Part shown: one piece after another, positions 34,079 through 43,400 of the stretch | Layout of the letters: the number at the start of each line of letters is the position of its first letter | How positions within the stretch are numbered: position 1 is the stretch's first letter | NCBI RefSeq assembly: GCF_015709525.1 | Contig: NZ_JADNRA010000022.1 | Span: 1 to 64,000 of the forward strand | DNA from: Methylocystis sp. L43 | GTDB taxonomy: Bacteria > Pseudomonadota > Alphaproteobacteria > Rhizobiales > Beijerinckiaceae | Reading direction: 5' to 3' | DNA length: 64,000 nucleotides | Notes under the pieces: model-generated | The model's input: the letters and a program-made list of their open reading frames with translations, nothing else | Database searches by the model: none | What the model was told of the DNA's origin: nothing | Position numbers and translations under genes: made by a program

Positions 34079-34930
34079 CTATTGCGGCACGCGGCCCGAC
34101 AGCTGATAGAAAAGATGTGACGTCACCAGCACCTCGGGATTGGACAGATGCCGCTCGAGCGCGGCGAAGTCGCTCTCAAGGTCCGCCCGCCCAGCAAAGC
34201 CCTGCTCAATCATTTTCTCGCGAACATTGTTGACGAAATCGAGCAGGATCAGTCGGCTAGGATTGGGGGCCGAAGAGACATATGCGACCGCCTCAACATG
34301 GATATCCACGACGCCCGCCGCACGAAAAAGCGAATGCGTGCGTCGGCCGACGCACAGATCGATCCCCTGTGCGTCCGAATAGGACTTGTAGGCGTCAAGC
34401 AGACGGGTCCATTCAGGGCTTGGCGGGTCGCAGTTGAAAGAAAGCAGATCAGCTTCGAAGCTCGCCACCCAGCCCCCCGGCCGGACGAGCGCCACCATCT
34501 CACGCACGACACGCTGAGGTTCCGGCACGTTGACAAGAACGAGTCGCATATGGGCACCGTCGAAGGACGCGCGCGCCATTCCGGTGTCATATGCGTCGCC
34601 CTCGATGACCTCGACCTGCGATAAAGAGCGCTCGGCGACATAGCGGCGCGCCAGGCTGGCGAAATGGGCGTTGCGCTCGACGCCAACCACCGATCCGCTT
34701 GGAGCGACCCGCTTGGCCAACAGACGCAGGACATAACCGGGACCACACCCCAGGTCGATGACGCGTTCGCCGGGCTTCACGCCGAGCCTGTCCAATTGAG
34801 CTTCCGTCGCCGGCGCGAGAACGGCGCTCTGGCTCTCGAGCCTCGCTTGCTCGGCTTCACTGCAGCCGAGAAGGTAAGAGCCGCTGTCAGTCACGCATCC
34901 CCCGGTCTGCGGTCGTGCTGCTCGCAACAT
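34079..34930 (-). CDS. Class I SAM-dependent methyltransferase
   Basis: 283 residues. Motif I VIDLGCGPG at about 58-66, motif II acidic residue in VVGVERNAHF, motif III region IEGDAYDTG, and post-motif LVRPGGWVASFEADL. It belongs to the Methyltransf_11/25 group, small-molecule or quinone-type methyltransferases; the substrate cannot be deduced. A GTG at residue 13 (VTDSGSYLLG) is a credible alternative start. It is followed on the same strand, 45 bp upstream, by the SDR gene. Confidence 0.85.
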   Translation of the reverse strand: MLRAARPQTGGCVTDSGSYLLGCSEAEQARLESQSAVLAPATEAQLDRLGVKPGERVIDLGCGPGYVLRLLAKRVAPSGSVVGVERNAHFASLARRYVAERSLSQVEVIEGDAYDTGMARASFDGAHMRLVLVNVPEPQRVVREMVALVRPGGWVASFEADLLSFNCDPPSPEWTRLLDAYKSYSDAQGIDLCVGRRTHSLFRAAGVVDIHVEAVAYVSSAPNPSRLILLDFVNNVREKMIEQGFAGRADLESDFAALERHLSNPEVLVTSHLFYQLSGRVPQ

Positions 34931-34975
34931 CGCGAACTATGCGCCGGGGCGGCTGGCAAAATCAATTGTCAGGCG

Positions 34976-35761
34976 TCACCGCCCCATCTCCTGCAGCGCT
35001 GTCAGCGACTCAGGCAAGACCTGCCCGCCATCGATCACCAGCGTCTGGCCGGTGATGTAGGCGGCTTCGTCGCTCGCGAAAAACAGCGCGGCGTAGGCGA
35101 TGTCCTCGACGCTCCCGAGCCGGCGTTGTGGGATCGAGGCCGTCATCTGCGCCAAATAGTCTTCGCCGAGTTCGCCCAGTCCTTCGGTGCGCACATTGCC
35201 CGGCAGAACGGCGTTGATGGTGATCCCGAGCGGCGTCAGTTCCAGCGCCGCCGTGCGCATGAAGCCGAGTTGCCCCGCCTTGCTCGCCGCATAATGCGTC
35301 CAGCCGGGATAGCCGGTGATCGGACCCGTGATCGACGAGGTGAGCACGATCCGCCCCCGACCGCTGCGCGCCAGCGCGGGCGTGCAGGCCTGCACGCACA
35401 GAAAGGCGCCGGCAAGGTTGGTGGACAACACCTCGTTCCATTGCGCCAGCGTCATCTCCATGAGCCGTGCGGCCGGAAAGACGCCGGCGTTGGCGCAGAG
35501 AATGTCGACGCCACCGTGACGCTCGAGCGCCGCGGCCGCCATCCGCTCGACATCGTCCGGATTGCCGACATCGGCGGCGAACCCGCTGGCGCGTCCCCCT
35601 TCCGCTCGAATCGCCGCCGCTGTCGCCTCCGCCTGCGCGAGGTCACGGCCAACCACCAGCACCTGCGCGCCCTTGGCTGCAAAAACGCGCGCGACGCCAC
35701 GGCCGATGCCCCGGCTGCCGCCGGTGACGATGACCGACCGACCGGCGATGGAGGTGAGCAT
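34976..35761 (-). CDS. Short-chain dehydrogenase/reductase (FabG-like)
   Basis: 261 residues of classical SDR type: NAD(P)-binding TGGSRGIG (13-20), NAG (91-93), catalytic Ser about 142, Tyr157 and Lys161 (YAASK), and the C-terminal SDEAAYITGQTLVIDGG. Arg at 17 and Arg39 in VVGRD suggest NADP preference. It is most like 3-oxoacyl-ACP-reductase-like enzymes of unknown substrate. It probably forms an operon with the downstream methyltransferase. Confidence 0.88.
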   Translation of the reverse strand: MLTSIAGRSVIVTGGSRGIGRGVARVFAAKGAQVLVVGRDLAQAEATAAAIRAEGGRASGFAADVGNPDDVERMAAAALERHGGVDILCANAGVFPAARLMEMTLAQWNEVLSTNLAGAFLCVQACTPALARSGRGRIVLTSSITGPITGYPGWTHYAASKAGQLGFMRTAALELTPLGITINAVLPGNVRTEGLGELGEDYLAQMTASIPQRRLGSVEDIAYAALFFASDEAAYITGQTLVIDGGQVLPESLTALQEMGR

Positions 35762-35800
35762 TTCGACGCGGCCCCTCTGCTGGCGTCCCCTTCAGGCAAA

Positions 35801-36703
35801 TCAATATTTCGCGACGACCGGAGCAACGCCCCAGTTGAAGTGGTAGTTCAGGCCGACGCGGACGACATGACCGTCGAAGCGCGCGCGCGCTTGAGTGGTG
35901 TTGGCGAACAACAGGTTCGTGAGCTGCCAATCGGTGGTGATCGCGACGGGATAGGCCGCGGCGCCGAGATCGTAAAAGAGATATTCGATCTTGGCGCTCC
36001 ATTGCGGCCAAAACATCCATTCCAGTCCGCCGCCGGCCGTCCAACCGACTCGCGTCTGCGAAAATCGTCCCTGATTGGCGCCGAGCAACAAAAAGCCGGA
36101 GAAATCATTCGGCACATGTTGGAAAAAACTCGTGGTGGACGTCGCCTGGCCGTAAGCAAGTCCGCCCGTCGCATAAGCAAGCAATGTCGGCGTTATGAGA
36201 TAGCCAAGCCGACCGCGCACCGTGCCGAGAAAATCGAGCGACTTGTTGCTGGCGACGCTCGTCAGCAGGTTGAGCCCCGGCGCGGGCGTGGGCGCGAGCG
36301 TCACGACGGCGGCGGCGCCGTTCGAGCCGGCGACGCCTTGGATGTCAGTTTCTATTCCAGCGAGAAACGCGCCGTTGAATTGCAGATCATAGCCGAGTTG
36401 GCCGCCGCCGATGAAACCGGCGCCATTCGTCGAGACGCTGCCCGTTCCTGAGATGGCGGCGGCCGCCGCCCAGGGGACATTGTCGGCGCCATTGATGAGA
36501 AAGGGCGCCGAAGCGAAGTTGGTTGCGTTGCTGGCGTTCCATGCGCCGCCCGCATTCAAACCGGCATGGAAACCGGTCCAAACCGGCGGCGGGGGCGGAA
36601 GATAGGCCGGCGGCGCCTTGACGGAGGGCAAATCCGCGGCGATCGCCGATCCCGTTGCGAACGCCAGCGCCATAACAGCGCCCGTCAAGAATTTATGGGC
36701 CAT
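35801..36703 (-). CDS. Outer-membrane beta-barrel protein (Omp25/opacity porin family)
   Basis: 300 residues from the ATG at 36703 (longer frames to 36871 are Cys/Arg-rich and rejected). Signal peptide MAHKFLTGAVMALAFATGSA then ADLPSVKAPPAYLPPPPPVW, the typical leader and Pro-rich linker of rhizobial Omp25/RopB-like porins, then FHAGLNAGGAWN and alternating beta strands ending with a C-terminal aromatic region (VRVGLNYHFNWG). Eight-stranded outer-membrane barrel; role structural or in the envelope-host interface. Confidence 0.9.
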   Translation of the reverse strand: MAHKFLTGAVMALAFATGSAIAADLPSVKAPPAYLPPPPPVWTGFHAGLNAGGAWNASNATNFASAPFLINGADNVPWAAAAAISGTGSVSTNGAGFIGGGQLGYDLQFNGAFLAGIETDIQGVAGSNGAAAVVTLAPTPAPGLNLLTSVASNKSLDFLGTVRGRLGYLITPTLLAYATGGLAYGQATSTTSFFQHVPNDFSGFLLLGANQGRFSQTRVGWTAGGGLEWMFWPQWSAKIEYLFYDLGAAAYPVAITTDWQLTNLLFANTTQARARFDGHVVRVGLNYHFNWGVAPVVAKY

Positions 36704-36871
36704 GACTTTGTTCTCGCCGTTGCAAACCGACTCCAAAGGTCTGGAGGCAAATGAGCAAGGCGAGAGGCGTTGCGCAATTCGAACCTTTCGCTTCGACCGC
36801 GCTTTACGGCGTTTCACGCCGGATGTGCCTTTTCTGCAACAGCAATTCTTTGACGCCGCGCCTTCCCCCAC

Positions 36872-38050
36872 TCAATTAGGCGTCAGGTCCGCTACTTGCG
36901 AATCGATATATGCCTTGATCTGTCTGGCCCAGATGCGATTGGCGAGGCCTGTGGGATGTCCATCGCCGGGAATGATCAGGCTGTTGGGCGGATAGGCGCT
37001 CGCGTCGATCAAGGCGTTGACGACCAGCAGACCGCCCTCCCGCAATTTGCGCATGATGTCCTCGTTGCCATATCCGGGCCCGAGGCGGTAATGTGCGCTC
37101 GCAAGATTGTCCGGCAGAAACAGGATCAATGTCGGAACGCCATATTTCTGCCGCGCGAGTTCGCCGGCCCTGATGAGAATCGCGATGTAGCGATCGATGT
37201 CGGCTTCTTTCAATGAGCGCTCATGCGACTCAAATATAAATTTGAACGCTTCCGTTGAACGGAAAAGCGAACGTAAAAAACCGGCGACGCCCGGCGCCTG
37301 CGCCGAACATGGCCCACGGTAGACGACCTTGCCGTCTTTCAGATCGTAACTCGGACCTAGCCAGGAATTGCTCGCAACGCATGAGGTCCGCGCCGCATGC
37401 CAGGGCGCCGTGAGCATGATGAACAGACGCGGATCGTTCTTGAGCAGACCGTCGAAGGCGTCGACTTCAAGCGCGCGCAGAAACTGCTGCGGACCATAGG
37501 CGGTGACGGCGAGATTCAGCACGCGATACTTGCGCCCGGTAACGTCGGCGAAGGACTGCGGTAGCGTGTCCTCGTCATTGAGCCCAGCGCCAAACGTCAT
37601 TGAGTCGCCAAAAAAGGCGATCGTCGGTCCGACCTCCGCGGAAACGACCTTGCGCGTGAGATTGACGTCGATCGTATTGGTGACGTCGTAAATGACGTCG
37701 CCATTCGCCGCGACTTTCTTCTCGTGAATGACGCCAGCACGCGCCGGACTCCAGCCCAGTTCGGCCTTCGGCGCCCAGCTGCCTTTTTCCTTGAAGGTCA
37801 TCGGCGCGCCGGCGAGGCGCCAGATCGCCAATTCGAGCGCGCTCAGGCACAGGACCAGCGATGCGCCGGCGAGCGAGAGGTCGCGCGCGCGGCCTCGAAA
37901 GATCGCGACATAATAGAAGAACAGCGCAAAAAGGATGAGATATGTCGTGAGGACAATATAGCGCGACTGTTCGATCGAGACATACGCCGCCGTAAAAGCG
38001 CTTAGCGCAATGACGAAAGCAGCCGCGGCGCGAATCACTGCAGACCCCAT
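36872..38050 (-). CDS. Membrane-anchored SGNH-hydrolase-like protein
   Basis: 392 residues. Three hydrophobic segments in the first 85 residues anchor it, then a periplasmic SGNH/GDSL domain: block I FFGDSMTFGAGL with the nucleophile Ser, a GxxN-type LNLAVTAYGPQQF, and block V IPGDGHPTGLANRIWA with the Asp-x-x-His-like catalytic dyad. Such proteins often de- or transacetylate envelope polysaccharides; the substrate is unknown. Transcribed toward the porin gene. Confidence 0.82.
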   Translation of the reverse strand: MGSAVIRAAAAFVIALSAFTAAYVSIEQSRYIVLTTYLILFALFFYYVAIFRGRARDLSLAGASLVLCLSALELAIWRLAGAPMTFKEKGSWAPKAELGWSPARAGVIHEKKVAANGDVIYDVTNTIDVNLTRKVVSAEVGPTIAFFGDSMTFGAGLNDEDTLPQSFADVTGRKYRVLNLAVTAYGPQQFLRALEVDAFDGLLKNDPRLFIMLTAPWHAARTSCVASNSWLGPSYDLKDGKVVYRGPCSAQAPGVAGFLRSLFRSTEAFKFIFESHERSLKEADIDRYIAILIRAGELARQKYGVPTLILFLPDNLASAHYRLGPGYGNEDIMRKLREGGLLVVNALIDASAYPPNSLIIPGDGHPTGLANRIWARQIKAYIDSQVADLTPN

Positions 38051-38246
38051 TCAGCCCAACCCCCAATTGGACATCCATGATGATCTCATCGCGCGCCGCA
38101 AACGCTTGAGAAACGGCGGATAATTAGACCAACCTCGCTGGCGTGACAATCCGCCGAACCGGCGCTGTGCGCGCCCCGTCTTCGCGCATTGGGGCGACAA
38201 GTCGGCGCAAACGCAGCCGAGGTTTTTCCGGCGTTCGACTTAGGCC

Positions 38247-39020
38247 CTAGCCGGCTGAAATATTCTTGTCGGCTCGCGCCGAGGAGCGACGACGGACAGG
38301 CGCAAATTGCGGGACGAGTGAGATGACCTGGCGTTCATCCAATGATTCGGCGTCGCGATCGTCGTCGGCGCTATTCTCTTGGAGCCGAACCAGCGCCAAA
38401 TCTCTGCGAACGATGAAGACGAATATGACAAAGGCGCAAATCGACAGAGCGGCGACGATGACGTCGAGCGCCGCGAATGAGAGCACGCGCTGCGTCGTGA
38501 GCTCATGTCCCATCAACGCCGCAGAGAACGACCAGCCCAACACGAGCAGCCGAAGCCCCTTCGGTTCGAATCCGCCGCTTGGCTGCGTTCCGCCATGGAT
38601 CACGACAAGCAAATATTTGTATGAGCTCAGCAACAGATAGAGAGAGAGGACGAGCAACGCCGAGGGAATGGTGAAATAAGGCGAGAAGCCAAGCGCCATG
38701 ATGATCAGCGTTTGAGCGACAAGGTCGGCCGAGTTGTCGATGAAATATCCATAAAGCGGACGCGCGGCGCCGCGGCCTTCCGAAAGAGCGCGCACCAGAT
38801 TCTCGCTGAGCCAATTGCAAGCCAGCCCCAGCGCGACCAGCGCGAGAAACCAGTTCGACCACCGACTGGCGATAAAACCGACTGCGACGAGGACGGCGCC
38901 GAAGAGACCGGCGTACGTCAGGTGATCAGCCGATATAGCCTCTGGAATATGCCGCGCGACGAGGGCTGTCAGGCCCCCGCCATCAGACAACGGGCGTTCG
39001 TTATCCCTGAGGTTGGGCAT
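38247..39020 (-). CDS. CDP-alcohol phosphatidyltransferase-like membrane protein, degenerate motif
   Basis: 257 residues from the ATG at 39020 with a GAGG just upstream. About six transmembrane helices. The family motif Dx2DGx2ARx8-9Gx3Dx3D is only half present: the second part LYGYFIDNSAD keeps G, D and D, while the first part reads NWLSENLVR, losing the two Asp and the Gly. The residues bind the metal and the CDP moiety, so normal CDP-alcohol transfer is doubtful. It could use another donor or be non-catalytic. C-terminal tail is charged. Confidence 0.65.
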   Translation of the reverse strand: MPNLRDNERPLSDGGGLTALVARHIPEAISADHLTYAGLFGAVLVAVGFIASRWSNWFLALVALGLACNWLSENLVRALSEGRGAARPLYGYFIDNSADLVAQTLIIMALGFSPYFTIPSALLVLSLYLLLSSYKYLLVVIHGGTQPSGGFEPKGLRLLVLGWSFSAALMGHELTTQRVLSFAALDVIVAALSICAFVIFVFIVRRDLALVRLQENSADDDRDAESLDERQVISLVPQFAPVRRRSSARADKNISAG

Positions 39021-39271
39021 ACGACCTCGGTCAATGCGCCAATCGACGTGACGGCGAATTTGCGACTGATTGATCCCGCGCCGCAGCGGGACAATCACGC
39101 TATGTATCAGCAATAATTATAATATTCTGGCCGGTTGGGCCCGGCGGGTCAATTGCTTTTGTTGGGCAGTCCCCGGCTCGATGGAGGCGACGGCTGTCAG
39201 ATTTGATTGGAGTTTGCTAGGGCGATTCCATTTTGCTCCCGCCGCAACCACCGCCGCGCACTGAGCCGCGA

Positions 39272-40459
39272 TCACCTCGCCGCAACCGTCAGTCCTGTCG
39301 TTTCAATCGTGTGGCGCGCAATCATCGCTTCCTCGTCGGTCGGCGTCACGAACACAGGGATGCGCGACTGGGGCGCCGAAATGAGAAGGTCGTTGCGCGC
39401 ATTGGCCGCCGCGTCGAGCGCCAGCCCCAGCCAGCCGAGGCCCTCGACCACGCCGGCGCGCACGCGCGGCGAATTCTCTCCAATTCCGGCGGTAAATACG
39501 AGCGCGTCGAGTCCGCCGATCGCCGCCGCGAGCGCCGCGATCTCCACTCTTATGCGATGAACGAAATAGGCGATCGCGGCTTGGGCGCGGGGTTCTTGGG
39601 ACGCCTCGAGCGTGCGCATGTCATGCGAGACGCCGGAAAGGCCGAGCAGGCCCGAGCGTTCATAAAGAAGATGCGACAGCTCCTCGGGCGTCATGCCCTC
39701 GCTCTGGAGCAAATAAAGCAGCAGTCCGGGATCGATCTGTCCGCAGCGGGTGCCCATGGGCAGGCCTTCCAGCGCCGAGAAGCCCATGCTGGTGGCGATC
39801 GAACGCCCGCCCTTCATCGCGCAAAGCGACGCGCCATTGCCAAGATGCGCGACGATGACGCCGCCTTCGGCGTGAATTGGATCAATCGCGCGGAGCCGCC
39901 GGGAGATATATTCATACGACAACCCGTGGAAGCCGAAGCGGCGCAGTCCACGCTCGTAATAGGAATAGGGAAGCGCATAGGCGTCGTCGACGAAGGCGTG
40001 TCCGCGATGGAAAGCCGTATCGAAACACGCAACCTGCGGCACATGCGGAAAGGCTTCCTTGGCGCCCTCGATGCCGGCAAGGTTATGCGGCTGGTGCAGC
40101 GGCGCGAGCGGAATGAGTTGGCGTAACTCCGCGAGCACTTCCGCATCGACGATGACCGGCGCGGCGAAGCGCAGCCCGCCATGCACGACTCGGTGTCCGA
40201 TCGCGCTCACCGCCACAACCGGGTAAGCCTCTTCGAGCCATTCGAAGATCGCTGCGATCGCCTGCTTGTGCGTGAGCTTGTCGGCGAGGCGGCTGTCGCT
40301 TGCGTCTCCATTGACAACGGCCGCGCGAAAACGCGGCTTCGCGCCCAGCCCTTCGACCGCGCCAGAGACGATCAGCCGCGGCCAGTCGGCATCCGCCGCG
40401 AAGAGGGCGAATTTCACCGAGGAAGACCCGGCGTTAAGCGTAACGACGCGATCGGCCAT
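39272..40459 (-). CDS. ackA: Acetate kinase
   Basis: 395 residues. AckA interconverts acetyl phosphate plus ADP with acetate plus ATP. Signatures: VTLNAGSSSVKF at the N-terminus, AIGHRVVHGG, ACFDTAFH, RRFGFHGLSYEY, VAHLGNGASL, and the ATP-binding GLDALVFTAGIGENSPRVR. Ribosome site GAGGGG before the ATG, 22 bp after the stop of the giant GH94 gene, so the two are co-transcribed. No phosphotransacetylase or phosphoketolase gene is visible next to it. Confidence 0.96.
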   Translation of the reverse strand: MADRVVTLNAGSSSVKFALFAADADWPRLIVSGAVEGLGAKPRFRAAVVNGDASDSRLADKLTHKQAIAAIFEWLEEAYPVVAVSAIGHRVVHGGLRFAAPVIVDAEVLAELRQLIPLAPLHQPHNLAGIEGAKEAFPHVPQVACFDTAFHRGHAFVDDAYALPYSYYERGLRRFGFHGLSYEYISRRLRAIDPIHAEGGVIVAHLGNGASLCAMKGGRSIATSMGFSALEGLPMGTRCGQIDPGLLLYLLQSEGMTPEELSHLLYERSGLLGLSGVSHDMRTLEASQEPRAQAAIAYFVHRIRVEIAALAAAIGGLDALVFTAGIGENSPRVRAGVVEGLGWLGLALDAAANARNDLLISAPQSRIPVFVTPTDEEAMIARHTIETTGLTVAAR

Positions 40460-40481
40460 ATCCCCTCACGCCTCTAGGCCG

Positions 40482-43400
40482 CTACCAAACGCGGCGACGC
40501 TTCTCCGCTTCGAACGTCTTTCCAAGGTAGACCACGCGCTCCAGCCGCAGGTCGCCCTTGGGATGGAAGGCGTCGGGGCGCGGCTGCAACTCGCCGTTCT
40601 CGAATTCGAGGCCAAGCAGCGCATATGCGGCCGACAACATGCGCGCCGCCGCGCCGGTGTACCAGCTCCACCCGCCGCGCCCTTCGTAGCCCTCGCCATT
40701 GTAGACGTCGGCCGGCTGCTGATGCGGCGGCAACCCATAGATGTCCGCGGCGGCCGGCGACGCGAGCTTGGAGATCGGCGAGATCGCGATCCACGTCTCG
40801 AACGCTCTGCGAAACAGCTCGTCGGCGGCGCGCGAGTCGCCGTCCTGTTGCGCCTGCGCGGCGAGCTTCGCCAGCGCGTCAACGAACCAGGATACGCCAT
40901 GCGAATATTGGCCGCCGTTTTCCCGCACGCCCGGCGGATATTCGGCGCTGCGCCCGGGATAGGGCTGCGAGTGTTCGTCAAAAGGCGGATGGACGAGCAA
41001 TACGCGATCGCCGAGACCGAGAACGGCCAAGGCGTTCTCGATCGCCTCGCGTCCACGCGCGGCGTCGACGGCGCGCGCCAGAGTTGGCCAGGAGGACGTC
41101 ATCGCGCTCATCGGCGCGACTTCCTCGCCATCATCGGCGTAGGCGCGGATGTAGCGGTCGCCGCGCCAGCAGTTCTCAAGCGCGGTCCGAAGCTTTTCGG
41201 CGCGTTCGCGATAGCGCTCGGCGCGGTCGGCGTCGCCCTTCGCCTCGAACAGCGGCGCGATGTCGAGGAGGATGCCGTGCAGGAAGAAGCCAAGCCAAAC
41301 GCTCTCGCCGCGGCCTTCGTCGCCGACGAGATTCATGCCGTCGTCCCAGTCGCCAGATCCCATCAGCGGCAGGCCATGGGCGCCGAAACGCTCGAGCGTC
41401 CAATCGATGCCGCGCGCGCAGTGGCCGAGCAGCGTATCCTTGTCGCGCGACGTCAGCGGCACGGTGGCTTCGCCCTCCTGATCCTTGGGGACGGGACTCG
41501 CCTCCAGGAAGGTCTCGACTTCGTCGAGGATGGCGTAGTCTCCACTCCCGCGGACATAGCGAATCGTCACATACGGCAACCACAAGTGCGGATCCGACGC
41601 ATGCGTGCGGTCCGCGAGGCCCGTGCCGCCATTGGGCGCGCGATGCCACCATTTGCAGGCGTCGCCCTCGATATATTGATGCGCGGCGTGCAGCAGAATT
41701 TGAGCCCGGGCGCGCTCCGGCGCGAGATGGATGAGGGGGATGACGTCCTGCAGCTGGTCGCGATAGCCTGTGGCGCCGGAACGCTGTGAAGGACCCGTGC
41801 GGCCCCACAGGCGCGCCGCGAGCAATTGATAGGGCAGCCAGTCGTTGACGAGGCGGTCGAACTCGGGACGATTGGTCTTGATGCGCAACACGGACAATTG
41901 TTCGTCCCATGCGCGCGCATTCGACTCGAGTTCGGCATAGGCGTGGTCGGGATCGCGCGCATAATCGGCGAGCCGCTTCGCGTCTTCGATCGTCGTCGTC
42001 TGTCCAAGCGCCACGACGACGACCGCTTCTTCTCCCGCTGGCACGTCGATCGCGCCGCTGAACGCGGCGACTTTCCGTTCATGCGCGGGCGCGCCCGCGT
42101 CCGGATGGCCGTGTTCGACCATGTAAGGCAGGTAAGGATCGCGGCTCTCATGCCCCAGGAAGCGGCGACGCGAGGTCTCGGCGAATTCCGCCGGTATCGA
42201 TGTCGTCACGAAGGCCCAGCCCTGCACGAAATTATTGCGAGGATTGCGGAAGTAAATCGAATGCACATTTTCATCGATGATCGATTCCAGGACGCCGAGA
42301 CTTTCGTTCGGCGTTTCCGCCAATACGATTTCCATTGACGGCGTGATCTGCAGCAGACGCTCATGGTCGGTCTTGTTGCGGATCTTTAGGATCTTGAACT
42401 CGATCGGCTGCGCGGGGCTGACGAATACGGTCATCTCGAGCTCAAGATGATCGCGCTCGGCGCGAAAGACCGCGACGCCCGGCGAAAACGTCACCTGATA
42501 TTCCGCGTCGCGACGGCGCAGCGGAACGAAGGTTGGACTATGCGCATCGGTGCGGGCGAGATCATAGACGTAGATCCTCTGCCCGGCCGGCGCCATACGG
42601 CCCTCACCCATGCGAAACGGGGTGAAGCTGTTTAAGCGCGAATTGCCGTGAAAGGAAAAAATCTCGCCGTCATTCGTGAGCACTGCGCCTTGTCCGAAAG
42701 CGTTGGCGATGACGTGGCCGAAAGGACGCGGCGTTCCGGGCGCAAGCGCGACGCTTCGCCCGTCTTGAGAAAAGGCGTAGCGCGGCTTCTTGGGCGGGGG
42801 CGGCAGAATGAGCCCGCGGCGGCGCGACAACGCCTTGTTCAGCGTCTCAGGCGCAACGGGGGCGATCCCCAGATGCCGAGCAATGGAATCCGTCGCACGT
42901 CCCATGTCGCGCGCCCATCCGTCGACGATGATCAGTTCCGTCGCGCCGGCGGCCGCGAGTTCGACTTCGACGCGCAGGCTGGCGCAGGGCTCGAAGCCGT
43001 AGAGCAGACCTTCGTCTTTCGGATCACGGGGCGCCGCCAGTCCAAGCAGGCTGTCGGGCGCATAGGTCGATCCCATTCCATAGAACCGCGACTTCACATC
43101 CTCATAGCCGACGACGGAGATCTTCGCGTCAGCGCCCGCGCCGATGGCGTGAAAGCCGATTTCCGGGGACAGTCGGCGATCGGACTGGCGCCGCGCCCCG
43201 CCCTTGAGCAAACGGTTCTGGGCGAAAATCGCATTCAGCGATCGGACATACCAAGTGCCGATGTGAATTGCGTTATACGCGGCGTCGCGAAGCTCGACGC
43301 CGGTCTCGTTCAGCACCCACTCACGCAGCGACGCCAGCATCAATTTACGATGACGCTGCTCGAGATTGACGATCTTGAGATGCGTGATCTCGACCGCTTC

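Noticed and set aside
34664-36451. 595-codon plus-strand ORF
   Set aside because: It runs antisense to the methyltransferase, SDR and porin genes, is Arg/Gln-rich and has no domain; it is a shadow frame of GC-rich coding DNA.
40266-41789. 507-codon plus-strand ORF opposite ackA and the GH94 gene
   Set aside because: Antisense shadow without protein features.
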